22,537 bases of DNA, taken from Acidobacteriota bacterium. Lineage in GTDB: Bacteria; Acidobacteriota; Blastocatellia; Pyrinomonadales; Pyrinomonadaceae. Below, in pieces: positions 8,316 to 15,363 of the stretch; the first letter of the stretch is position 1; each line of letters starts with the position of its first letter. The stretch spans positions 1-22,537 of the forward strand of contig JAHEEZ010000023.1 in assembly GCA_024640445.1 (NCBI GenBank), in the 5' to 3' direction. The translations under genes and the position numbers were made by a program. Below the pieces are notes generated by a model, which had not been told where the DNA came from, did no database searches, and saw only the letters and a program-made list of their open reading frames with translations.

Positions 8316-8388
8316 GTGTTCTATTTACAGAACACCACTTTGCCCGCCAATCTGACATTTTTTTCAGATTTCGCAACCGAAATGTTGC
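8316..8388. promoter_or_regulatory. Three consecutive inverted repeats between the divergent DUF4097 and PHP genes
   Basis: Three perfect inverted repeats follow one another: GTGTTCT-N6-AGAACAC (8316-8335), AATCTGA-N8-TCAGATT (8349-8370) and GCAAC-N6-GTTGC (8373-8388). They lie 50-122 bp upstream of the minus-strand DUF4097 start and about 105 bp from the plus-strand PHP promoter. The first has the layout of a dimeric repressor site and encloses a TAAATA on the minus strand. The second has a T-rich loop. No gene upstream on either strand needs a terminator here, so operators or leader hairpins are more likely. The regulator is not identified. Confidence 0.5.
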
Positions 8389-8493
8389 AAAGGCTATGTA
8401 CGTTGAGTGCAGTTGATGCCCGGCACTGAAATGGTTTGGACCCTGGGAGCCCATTTGCCACAATATCGAGCCGTTTGGAGTGTCCGGACTGAA

Positions 8494-8522
8494 TTTACAT
8501 TGAAAGATTGATTTGATATTTT
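8494..8522 (+). promoter_or_regulatory. Promoter for the PHP-domain gene
   Basis: TTTACA (8494-8499) and TATTTT (8517-8522) are separated by 17 bp, matching five and four of six consensus bases. Transcription would begin near 8529, which puts the TTG at 8513 outside the message and supports the ATG at 8564 as the true start. Confidence 0.5.
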
Positions 8523-8563
8523 ACCTGTTTGGTTCGGGGTTTTGTTCGGGAGTAATTTTTTTG

Positions 8564-9808
8564 ATGCTTAATCAAACCCGCCTGCATATTCTGCATACAC
8601 CGGAGGACCTTGGAAAGAGGGCGAGAACCGGCATTTCCTTGCATTGTCACACCGAGCAATCCAAGGAGATGCTCGATTTTGTTCCTCATTATGCAGACAA
8701 GCTTCCGATAATTTCCTTCCTGTGGAAACGTGAAAGGGACAACCTGCTAAGGCGGGAAGGAAAGGTGCTGGATTTCTCAACAGCCTACTGGTCTCCGCCT
8801 CTCCCTCCGGAAGAGGTATATCAGATCGAACATGACCAACTTCTTTCCGCGGGGCTCGAACCGATCGTCTCTTTGACCGATCATGACGACATCACCGCAA
8901 ATATCAAGGTCAACGCTATGACGGAAGGTCCCGATGGGCCGATATCGCTTGAGTGGACGGTCCCTTTTGAGTACGGCTTCTTCCATCTTGGCGTGCACAA
9001 CCTCCCCCCCCGCCGGGCGGAAGAGATAACCGAAGAACTCCTTGCTTTCACTTTCAGCGACGACGAAGTACCCGACAATGCCCGTTTACACGAGTTGTTT
9101 GGGATGTTAACCGGGATTCGCGAGGTCTTGGTTATCCTGAACCACCCGCTTTGGGACATCGAGATCGTAGGCCAGGAGAGGCATGAAACACTGTTGCGGA
9201 ACTTCATCATGGAATTCGGGCATTGGATCCACGCCTTCGAGATCAACGGTTTTCGCTCCTGGTCGGAAAACAAGGCAGTGCTTGAGATGGCAGACGCAAT
9301 GGGCTTCCCGGTCGCTACCGGAGGGGACCGGCACGGTTGCAAGCCGAATACTGTCATCAATCTCACCGATGCGGAGACGTTTGAAGAGTTCGTTGATGAG
9401 ATCAGGGTTTTGCGACGCAGCCAAGTGGTGTTGATGCCGGAATACAAGAGACCCCTGCATTCCCGCCAGCTTCAGTCATTTTCGGAGATCCTGAGTCATT
9501 ATCCCCATTTCCCTGAGGACCGCAGACATTGGTTCGACCGCATTTTCTTTGACGTGGCGGACGGGAGGGGCCTTGTGCCTGTCAGGAGTCATGGAATGGA
9601 GCGTGGCGGGCCGCTTTGGATGAGGACTGCCGTCAAGACCCTCGGCTACCTTGGAAGCGCAAAGATGAGACCCTTTTTCGGGATTGCCAGAAAGAAGGTC
9701 GACCGGGTACCGAAAACACTTGAGGACGCCAGATTCGTAAAACCGGATGTCGAGGAAGTGGTCAGCGTACTTCACCGGTCGCGCACCTCCGCGGAGTCTG
9801 CCGGGTGA
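8564..9808 (+). CDS. PHP-family metal-dependent hydrolase
   Basis: The 414-residue protein carries the four PHP metal-site motifs: HCHT (His27, His29), LTDHDD (Asp106, His107), LNHP (His194) and GGDRHG (Asp255, His257), with Glu130, His141/His145 and Glu226 as likely extra ligands. PHP domains bind two or three metals and cleave phosphoesters (histidinol phosphate, nucleotides, DNA polymerase proofreading). The substrate here is unknown, and no polymerase or ATPase domain is attached. Residues after about 300 have no recognised domain. The ORF can be read from a TTG at 8513, but I choose the ATG because the predicted promoter lies between them; GGGAG is 11 nt upstream, a loose SD. A strong terminator follows the gene. 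Its neighbours, two glycosyltransferases and a membrane protein, hint at a lipid or surface-glycan role. Confidence 0.85.
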   Translation: MLNQTRLHILHTPEDLGKRARTGISLHCHTEQSKEMLDFVPHYADKLPIISFLWKRERDNLLRREGKVLDFSTAYWSPPLPPEEVYQIEHDQLLSAGLEPIVSLTDHDDITANIKVNAMTEGPDGPISLEWTVPFEYGFFHLGVHNLPPRRAEEITEELLAFTFSDDEVPDNARLHELFGMLTGIREVLVILNHPLWDIEIVGQERHETLLRNFIMEFGHWIHAFEINGFRSWSENKAVLEMADAMGFPVATGGDRHGCKPNTVINLTDAETFEEFVDEIRVLRRSQVVLMPEYKRPLHSRQLQSFSEILSHYPHFPEDRRHWFDRIFFDVADGRGLVPVRSHGMERGGPLWMRTAVKTLGYLGSAKMRPFFGIARKKVDRVPKTLEDARFVKPDVEEVVSVLHRSRTSAESAG

Positions 9809-9840
9809 GCATTTGAACAGCATCGAGAGTGGTCTTATTG

Positions 9841-9867
9841 GGCGGTCACTGACCGCCGATGTTTTTT
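9841..9867 (+). terminator. Intrinsic terminator after the PHP gene
   Basis: GGCGGTCA (9841-9848) and TGACCGCC (9850-9857) form a perfect inverted repeat; in RNA at least six GC-rich pairs would form around a small loop. Six T residues follow at 9862-9867. It lies 33 nt beyond the stop at 9808 and 53 nt before the GTG of the glycosyltransferase. No clear promoter was seen after it, so some read-through or a hidden promoter must feed the next gene. Confidence 0.75.
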
Positions 9868-9919
9868 GTGGCCTGTATGCCGACGCATCGAGCAGAGCGG
9901 CGGTGGCCAAAGATAAATA

Positions 9920-11125
9920 GTGAACGAATCGACGCGCGTAGCCTTTTTTCCGGACTCGTTCTTGGAAGTGAACGGCGTCGCGATGACAAGCAAGAGGCTG
10001 ATCAATTACGTGAAGGCGCGGAATCTCGCATTCCTATGCGTACATGCGGGGACTTCTACCGGCGAGAGCCGAGACGGTTCGATAGAGTATCTGTCGCTGA
10101 AGCGGTCACCGATCGCGTTGCCGATGGACGAGGACCTGAAATACGACCCGCTTTTCCAGCGTCACTCGCGACGCGTGCTCCGAAAATTGGTCGAATTCAA
10201 GCCGGACGTTCTGCACATTACCGGCCTCAATGACGTTTCGATCATCGGAGCGCACCTTGCTTGGAAGCTGAACCTCCCGCTCGTCGGTTCGTGGCACACG
10301 AACCTCCACGAATTCGGCGCGCACAGACTTGCGCGGTTGTTTCGGTTCCTTCCAAAGAAGACCGTCGAATCATTCACTTCGTTCACCGAGAAGAAGATAC
10401 TCGCCGGCGCGATGCTCTATTACAAGATGCCGAAGTTGATCCTCGCGCCTAACCGGGAACTCCTGGAAGCGTTGGAGAAAGGCACCGGCAGGGAAACCAG
10501 ATTGATGACCCGCGGAGTCGATACGGAGATGTTCTCTCCGGTCAAGCGGACTGTCAGCGACGGAACAATGAGGTTTGGATTCGTAGGAAGGCTGCGGGCC
10601 GAGAAGAATGTAAGGATGCTTCAGGAATTGGAGCGCGCGATCGAAAGAGAAAGGCCCGACGCGAAGTTCGAATTCATAATAGTCGGAGAAGGCAATGAGC
10701 GGGTATGGCTCGAGGAAAACATGCGGCACGCCGTGTTCACCGGGTTCCTTGAAGGAGAATCGTTGTCTGAAGCCTACGCCAATATGGACCTTTTTGTATT
10801 CCCCTCCGAGACAGATGCCTTCGGAAACGTGGTCCAGGAGGCCTATGCGTCAGGCGTTCCGGTGCTTGTTACGGACAAGGGCGGCCCCAAGTTCATGACC
10901 GAAGTGGGCAAGACGGGCTTCGTGTGCGAGAACTTTGACGACTTCGTGAAATTCGCGGTGGAGCTAATGGACAATCGAGAGAAATTGTTGAGAATAAAGG
11001 AGTACGCTAGAGAATATTCGCTCTCAAAAACTTGGGACAGTGTCTTCGACTCAGTCTATGACACCTACGAGAGGGCTATTTTTCTAAGGAAGAATCCGCG
11101 GAACGATGACCGTTCCGACACATAA
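9920..11125 (+). CDS. GT4-family glycosyltransferase, alpha-mannosyltransferase/sulfolipid-synthase-like
   Basis: The 401-residue protein is a two-Rossmann-fold (GT-B) retaining glycosyltransferase. The N-terminal acceptor domain opens with VAFFPDSFLEVNGVAMT, the form found in lipid-modifying enzymes such as SqdX, PimB-like and MgtA-like transferases. The donor domain begins near 215 (FGFVGRLRAEKN) and has FPSETDAFGNVVQEAYASG (294-312), with Asp299 and Glu307 spaced as in the E-x7-E motif. The FPSxTDxFGNVVxEA form is usual for GDP-mannose- or UDP-sugar-dependent lipid glycosyltransferases. The start is GTG with no good SD. The stop codon overlaps the next gene's ATG by one base, so translation is coupled. 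The product is probably cytosolic or membrane-peripheral, acting on a lipid acceptor. The donor sugar cannot be told from sequence. Confidence 0.85.
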   Translation: MNESTRVAFFPDSFLEVNGVAMTSKRLINYVKARNLAFLCVHAGTSTGESRDGSIEYLSLKRSPIALPMDEDLKYDPLFQRHSRRVLRKLVEFKPDVLHITGLNDVSIIGAHLAWKLNLPLVGSWHTNLHEFGAHRLARLFRFLPKKTVESFTSFTEKKILAGAMLYYKMPKLILAPNRELLEALEKGTGRETRLMTRGVDTEMFSPVKRTVSDGTMRFGFVGRLRAEKNVRMLQELERAIERERPDAKFEFIIVGEGNERVWLEENMRHAVFTGFLEGESLSEAYANMDLFVFPSETDAFGNVVQEAYASGVPVLVTDKGGPKFMTEVGKTGFVCENFDDFVKFAVELMDNREKLLRIKEYAREYSLSKTWDSVFDSVYDTYERAIFLRKNPRNDDRSDT

Positions 11126-11973
11126 TGAGCTCTTCTATTAATGAAATCCACCGTTCGGTCGCTGACGCGGACGATCTTGAGTCCGTACACGACGAAGACA
11201 TCTCGATCGGCGACGTCTTCCTCAGCCTTTTGCAGCACCCGCTGCAGATAATCACGCGCTGGAACTGGAAGTCTGCCTTCATGGGCGCCCTTTTGAGAGC
11301 GTCTTTCTATTTTACTGTTTACAAGGCGAGCAAAGAGAGCTGGCTGGTGACGATGACCGCGGTTGCGGTCGAACTCGGCTTCCGGTTTTTGACATCCGGG
11401 ATCTCGGGTGCGCTCGTTCAGTCGTTCCGAAGAGCCAAGCCGCCATGGCTCGCGACCGGTATCGTGAGCGTCTCGCTACCGATCTTCAGCCACACGGTCG
11501 AATACATCACTCATTACTCGCAGGAAGCTTATTTCTCAAACGTCTTCGCGCCATCTATCAACAACGCCCGGCAAAAAGCTTTCGCGGTTTCAGTGCTGAT
11601 TTCCGTTCTTTCCGCTTTGTTCAACATATTCATAATGCGGCAGGGAGTTCTCCTTGTGGGGGCAGGCAATGAGACACAATCGCTCTGGGCAGACCTGAAG
11701 AGCATACCGGGGCTGATCGTCCAGTTTGTAGGTTACCTTCCCTCGCAAATAATCAAATTCTTTTCAAACGGCCAATTCGTTTACGCCATCGGCATCTTTG
11801 TCTCTTTCGGGCTTGTGGTCGGCACGCTGATGGGGACGTTCAGGGGCAAGATGTCATGGGCATATTCGACAGGTATTGGTGCCTGGGCCATTCTCCTGGG
11901 TGTCACCTTACTCATGTTCACCTTTCAAACGATCCGCCGAAAGTTCTTCAGCGACGCAAAGACGTCAGCCTAG
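11125..11973 (+). CDS. Polytopic membrane protein of unknown function between two glycosyltransferases
   Basis: I do not recognise a family. The 282-residue protein has a charged acidic cytosolic N-terminus (about 1-45) and then roughly six or seven hydrophobic segments, near 50-68, 74-95, 110-128, 155-178, 190-215 (partly amphipathic), 218-240 and 246-266, with a short basic tail. There is no ATP-binding, rhomboid, flippase or O-acyltransferase signature that I can see. The ATG overlaps the TAA of the upstream glycosyltransferase (TAATG), and the next glycosyltransferase begins 14 nt after its stop, so all three genes form one operon. A role as lipid or glycan transporter or membrane anchor is a guess from position only. 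Confidence 0.75.
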   Translation: MSSSINEIHRSVADADDLESVHDEDISIGDVFLSLLQHPLQIITRWNWKSAFMGALLRASFYFTVYKASKESWLVTMTAVAVELGFRFLTSGISGALVQSFRRAKPPWLATGIVSVSLPIFSHTVEYITHYSQEAYFSNVFAPSINNARQKAFAVSVLISVLSALFNIFIMRQGVLLVGAGNETQSLWADLKSIPGLIVQFVGYLPSQIIKFFSNGQFVYAIGIFVSFGLVVGTLMGTFRGKMSWAYSTGIGAWAILLGVTLLMFTFQTIRRKFFSDAKTSA

Positions 11974-11987
11974 GCAAATGATCCCAA

Positions 11988-13346
11988 ATGCCGGAATCTC
12001 CGCCAAAATCTGTTCACATCACCAACTACTATCACCGTGACTCGGGGGGAATAAGCACCTCGTACAACGCGCTGATGGCCGCCGCCGCGAGACACAAGCG
12101 CCAAATGCGGCTGATTGTTCCCGGGGAAAAGGAAGAGATCGAGGAGGTCAACGAATATGCACGCATCTACTACGTGCCTGCGCCGAAATCCGCGTTCTTC
12201 GACAAACGCTACCGGGTGATAATGCCTTGGCAGTATCTGCAGGGTGAATCGCTGATCCGCAAGATCCTCGAAGAAGAAATGCCGGACTTTGTCGAGATCA
12301 CGGACAAGTATACGATCAGCATGTTCGGCGCAATGATCAGCCGCGGTAATTTTGCCGACTTGAAACGACCGATGGTCATTCATTTTTCCTGCGAGAGAAT
12401 GGACGACAATCTCGGCTCCTTCGTAGCCAAAGGCCGGGTCTCCGAGTGGTTCGCAAGGCTCGTTATGGGTCTCTACAATTTCCCCAGCTTTGACTACCAC
12501 ATCGCAAATTCCCCATATACCGCCGAAGAGTTCCAACGGTCGGTCCTGAAGAAATACAATCCCAGACGGTCCCGGCGTTTCTTCAACTTCTGCTGGAGGC
12601 TCTTTCGTTCGGCACGTGTGCCCGTGGAGGAAAGAATAAGGGTCTGCCCGAGGGGCGTCGACAAGGAACGGTTCTCACCGGGACGGCGTTCGGAAAAGGT
12701 TCGGCGCGATATGATCGAGCGCGCCGGGATACCGGACGATGCGACCATACTTTTGTATGCCGGACGGATCTCCCCGGAAAAGAACATAGGACTGCTTCCG
12801 GAAATGATGAAGACGCTCGCCGGAGACGAACGCGACTACAGGCTTCTGGTCGCGGGCGCCGGACCGCAGGCCGAATGGCTTGAAGAGGAGACCGCTAAGC
12901 ATATCCCGGGAAAGATAAAACTCCTCGGCCATCTGGACAAAGAAGTACTCGCCGATTACTACGCCAGCGCCGATGTCTTCGTCCATCCTAATCCGAAGGA
13001 ACCGTTCGGCATCGCACCACTGGAAGCGATGGCCTCGGGGGTCCCGGTAGTCGTACCGAATGCGGGCGGTCTTCTCTTTTACGCTACGCAGGAGAACACG
13101 TGGCTGGTCGAACCCGAAGCTGAGCAGTTTGCCGCGGCCGTCAGGGAGATAATGTCAGATAGCGAACTGCGTGAAAGGAAGATCGCCGCGGCGCTTGAGA
13201 CGGCTGCGGCCAATACCCGCGAGAGGTCGACCGACTTCCTCATTCAAACCTACGACGAGCTTCTTGCGGACTTCCGCGCGAGGCGGGAATTGTTCGTCGC
13301 CGGCGAAGAAACAATGAGTTTTGATTTTTCGAAGCTGGCCGAATAA
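11988..13346 (+). CDS. GT4-family glycosyltransferase
   Basis: The 452-residue protein is a second GT-B retaining glycosyltransferase, distinct in sequence from the one upstream. The N-terminus holds HITNYYHRDSGGIST (10-24), with the Gly-Gly loop that contacts the sugar nucleotide. The donor domain begins near 255 (LLYAGRISPEKN) and carries HPNPKEPFGIAPLEAMASG (333-351), with Glu338 and Glu346 as the E-x7-E pair. A basic stretch of about 190-215 (NPRRSRRFFNFCWRLFRSAR) could bind acidic membrane lipids. It ends the operon of two glycosyltransferases plus a membrane protein. The stop lies 3 bp from the convergent stop of btaB, so no terminator fits between them and transcripts must overlap. No SD was seen. 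The sugar and acceptor are unknown. Confidence 0.85.
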   Translation: MPESPPKSVHITNYYHRDSGGISTSYNALMAAAARHKRQMRLIVPGEKEEIEEVNEYARIYYVPAPKSAFFDKRYRVIMPWQYLQGESLIRKILEEEMPDFVEITDKYTISMFGAMISRGNFADLKRPMVIHFSCERMDDNLGSFVAKGRVSEWFARLVMGLYNFPSFDYHIANSPYTAEEFQRSVLKKYNPRRSRRFFNFCWRLFRSARVPVEERIRVCPRGVDKERFSPGRRSEKVRRDMIERAGIPDDATILLYAGRISPEKNIGLLPEMMKTLAGDERDYRLLVAGAGPQAEWLEEETAKHIPGKIKLLGHLDKEVLADYYASADVFVHPNPKEPFGIAPLEAMASGVPVVVPNAGGLLFYATQENTWLVEPEAEQFAAAVREIMSDSELRERKIAAALETAAANTRERSTDFLIQTYDELLADFRARRELFVAGEETMSFDFSKLAE

Positions 13347-13349
13347 GCC

Positions 13350-14003
13350 TCAGGGCGTCTTCGTGAATTCTGCGACAAATGAATAGGTCTTGTAGAGCGG
13401 CGTGACTTTAAGGCTTCCTTTGCCGTTCTTTTCCAACTGCTTGAGATGGGGCAGCAGGTCAGGCCTGTATTGAACGTGGAACTTCTTCAGCCAGGCAACA
13501 AGAGCCTTTCTGAACCAGGCGGGCATCGATCGCTGGTCAAAGAAATCGACGATGTAAAGTGGGCATCCATTCCGCAGGTTCCGAAGCGAGTTCTCGACGG
13601 CCGACTCCCAATCCGGGATCATTGAGATCGAATAGGAAAAAAAGATCGCGTCGAACGGATCTTCAAGCCCGAACGTGTCTGAATGTGAATACTCCTCGGC
13701 AAGCGCACGCACGACGTGCATGTTCCGAAGCGCTTTGGATTCCTTTCTTCGCTCCGCATTCCGAAGCATCTCGGACGAAGCGTCAAGGCCGTAGAACCTG
13801 GTGTCGGGATACTTTCGGGAGAGGATCTCAAGGTTTCGTCCGGTTCCGCAGCCCACCTCCAAAATGTGATCGCCCTCGCTGATCCTCATATCGCTGATCA
13901 GCCTGTCCCGTCCAAGCAGATAATACTTCCGTGAAAGGTCGTAGAAATGCCTCTGGAAGCGGTACATGCGGTCCATACGACTGAATGTGCGTTCTGTTGA
14001 CAT
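13350..14003 (-). CDS. btaB: BtaB-type N-methyltransferase for betaine lipid (DGTS) synthesis
   Basis: The 217-residue protein is a class I SAM-dependent methyltransferase with motif I LEVGCGTGRNLE (48-59) and the acidic end of strand 2 at YGLDAS (71-76). The N-terminal segment MDRMYRFQRHFYDLSRKYY (10-28), followed by LLGRDRL (29-35), is the hallmark of BtaB, which methylates the amino group of diacylglyceryl-homoserine three times to give the betaine lipid DGTS. It lies 39 nt downstream of btaA on the same strand, the usual bacterial arrangement, which strengthens both calls. A second ATG at codon 10 is possible, but the longer start is kept because no SD separates them. The product is likely a soluble or peripheral enzyme acting at the inner membrane. 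Confidence 0.88.
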   Translation of the reverse strand: MSTERTFSRMDRMYRFQRHFYDLSRKYYLLGRDRLISDMRISEGDHILEVGCGTGRNLEILSRKYPDTRFYGLDASSEMLRNAERRKESKALRNMHVVRALAEEYSHSDTFGLEDPFDAIFFSYSISMIPDWESAVENSLRNLRNGCPLYIVDFFDQRSMPAWFRKALVAWLKKFHVQYRPDLLPHLKQLEKNGKGSLKVTPLYKTYSFVAEFTKTP

Positions 14004-14042
14004 AGTCAGATTCTATACCCGCCGGCCTTATGGGCATAGTTT

Positions 14043-15281
14043 TTATTCGAGAGTGTAGAGATGAAAGCCGCCATAGATCGAGGCCCGGTCCCTTGTAAAC
14101 AGCTCTCTTGAACGACCCTCGTGGTACTTGAACCGACCGCGCAGATCGCCGCTCAAAGCGTCCTCGACGGGCGAACGTCTGCCGGCCGTACGGAATATCA
14201 CGCGCGTACCGGGAGCCCCCATCGCGGCGATCAGGCTCCAAAGGGATTCGATCATTTCCGGTTTCATCCAGTCCTGCGCGTCAAGGAACACGAAACGGTC
14301 AAATGCCCCCTTACCCGCAAGGCGAATTTCGTCTGTCACCGACGCGACCTTTGCAGTAATACGGTCCGCATTCGCTCTTAGATCGTCCCAGTTTTCCGGT
14401 TTCAGATATTCGGGAAGAGCTTTTCGATCCTCAGTGTCATAGCGCCTGGCAAACGCCTGCCACGCGAAGTAGTTGTCGTCGATCGGAAATCCTGCCGCAA
14501 GGCGGTGGGCCCGCTCGCGATAAGTATCGATCAGCCCCCCCTGCCCTTCCAGGTCTTTCTTGAGCTCGTCGTACTGCTGTGGAGGGATCCCGAGCCCGAA
14601 CAGCGTAACCGGCATCTTGCCCACAAGGCGTACGAACGCGGAATCGAAGAAGGGCTCGACATGGCGGCGGTAGAGATCTTCCTGTTCCTGAATGCTCCTC
14701 GCACCGAGAACTAGTTCCGGACGGCAACCGTGCAGCCCGGCGATCTTGTGAAAAAACCCGAGGAAGTATCCGTTGCGGGAGTGCTTGTAAATTCCGCGTC
14801 CGGAAAAGAGATCGATCCTCCTTCGCCGCCTGATCCCGAACCTGCTTTCCCAGTATTCACGCCCACCTTCATTCAGCCAGGGCGCCACGTACTCGCGAAA
14901 GTTATCCGCGTTCGATTTATCAGTGCCGCGTCCGAAGAACGAAAAGAAGGATTCGTGGTCTGGCAGGCCCTTGATGGCGGCGATCTTTAGTTGAAGAAGC
15001 GCGTCGTGATGGCGGTTGAGATCGACGGATGTGACGCTCCCTGGTGCCTCGATCAGATAATTCAGCGCGTTGCAGCCGCCTGACGAGATGGTGAGTATCC
15101 GCGAATCGGAATTCAGTTCAAGGGCCTCAAGATCGACCCTTGGGTCTTCCCATATCTGGTTGTAGACAAGGGCATCGAACCATACCGAAAACAGCGACTG
15201 CAGGAGTCCTTTCTTCGAAGCCCTGTTGCTGTTCTTCACTGCCTTGCGGAGAAGCTGGCTGCTCGGTTCGGCTGAAAGCAT
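14043..15281 (-). CDS. btaA: BtaA-type SAM:diacylglycerol 3-amino-3-carboxypropyltransferase (DUF3419)
   Basis: The product moves the 3-amino-3-carboxypropyl group from SAM to diacylglycerol, the first step to DGTS, a phosphorus-free membrane lipid. Family signatures include YNQIWEDPRVDLEAL (40-54 from the chosen start), the SAM site LTISSGGCNALNYL (63-76) and SVDLNRHH (85-92). Many bacteria induce this under phosphate limitation. The frame can start at a GTG at 15299, but I use the ATG at 15281 because the six extra residues are not conserved in feel. A perfect TATAAT lies 7 nt upstream of that ATG, so the transcript may begin at the ATG. No SD is visible for either start. btaB follows after 39 nt. 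Confidence 0.88.
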   Translation of the reverse strand: MLSAEPSSQLLRKAVKNSNRASKKGLLQSLFSVWFDALVYNQIWEDPRVDLEALELNSDSRILTISSGGCNALNYLIEAPGSVTSVDLNRHHDALLQLKIAAIKGLPDHESFFSFFGRGTDKSNADNFREYVAPWLNEGGREYWESRFGIRRRRRIDLFSGRGIYKHSRNGYFLGFFHKIAGLHGCRPELVLGARSIQEQEDLYRRHVEPFFDSAFVRLVGKMPVTLFGLGIPPQQYDELKKDLEGQGGLIDTYRERAHRLAAGFPIDDNYFAWQAFARRYDTEDRKALPEYLKPENWDDLRANADRITAKVASVTDEIRLAGKGAFDRFVFLDAQDWMKPEMIESLWSLIAAMGAPGTRVIFRTAGRRSPVEDALSGDLRGRFKYHEGRSRELFTRDRASIYGGFHLYTLE

Positions 15282-15287
15282 TTTGCG

Positions 15288-15293
15288 ATTATA
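15288..15293 (-). promoter_or_regulatory. TATAAT -10 box placed for a leaderless btaA transcript
   Basis: On the minus strand TATAAT (15293-15288) lies 6 nt before the ATG at 15281, so initiation would fall on or beside the A of the start codon. The hexamer at 17-bp spacing upstream is TTCCGC, a poor -35. The box lies inside the longer GTG-started frame, which argues against that start. Confidence 0.4.
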
Positions 15294-15363
15294 TTTCACG
15301 CGGCAAGGATGCGGAACCGCGCGACGATGATTGTCAGGGAGATCTAGTGGGCGGGGGAGAAGC

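Noticed and set aside
11970..12536. Minus-strand ORF of 188 codons over the second glycosyltransferase
   Set aside because: It is a shadow of the conserved GT4 coding frame, with no SD or domain.
15310..15345. Pho-box-like CTGACA element upstream of btaA
   Set aside because: Only one loose half-site was seen on the plus strand; no tandem repeat at 11-bp spacing as a Pho box needs.
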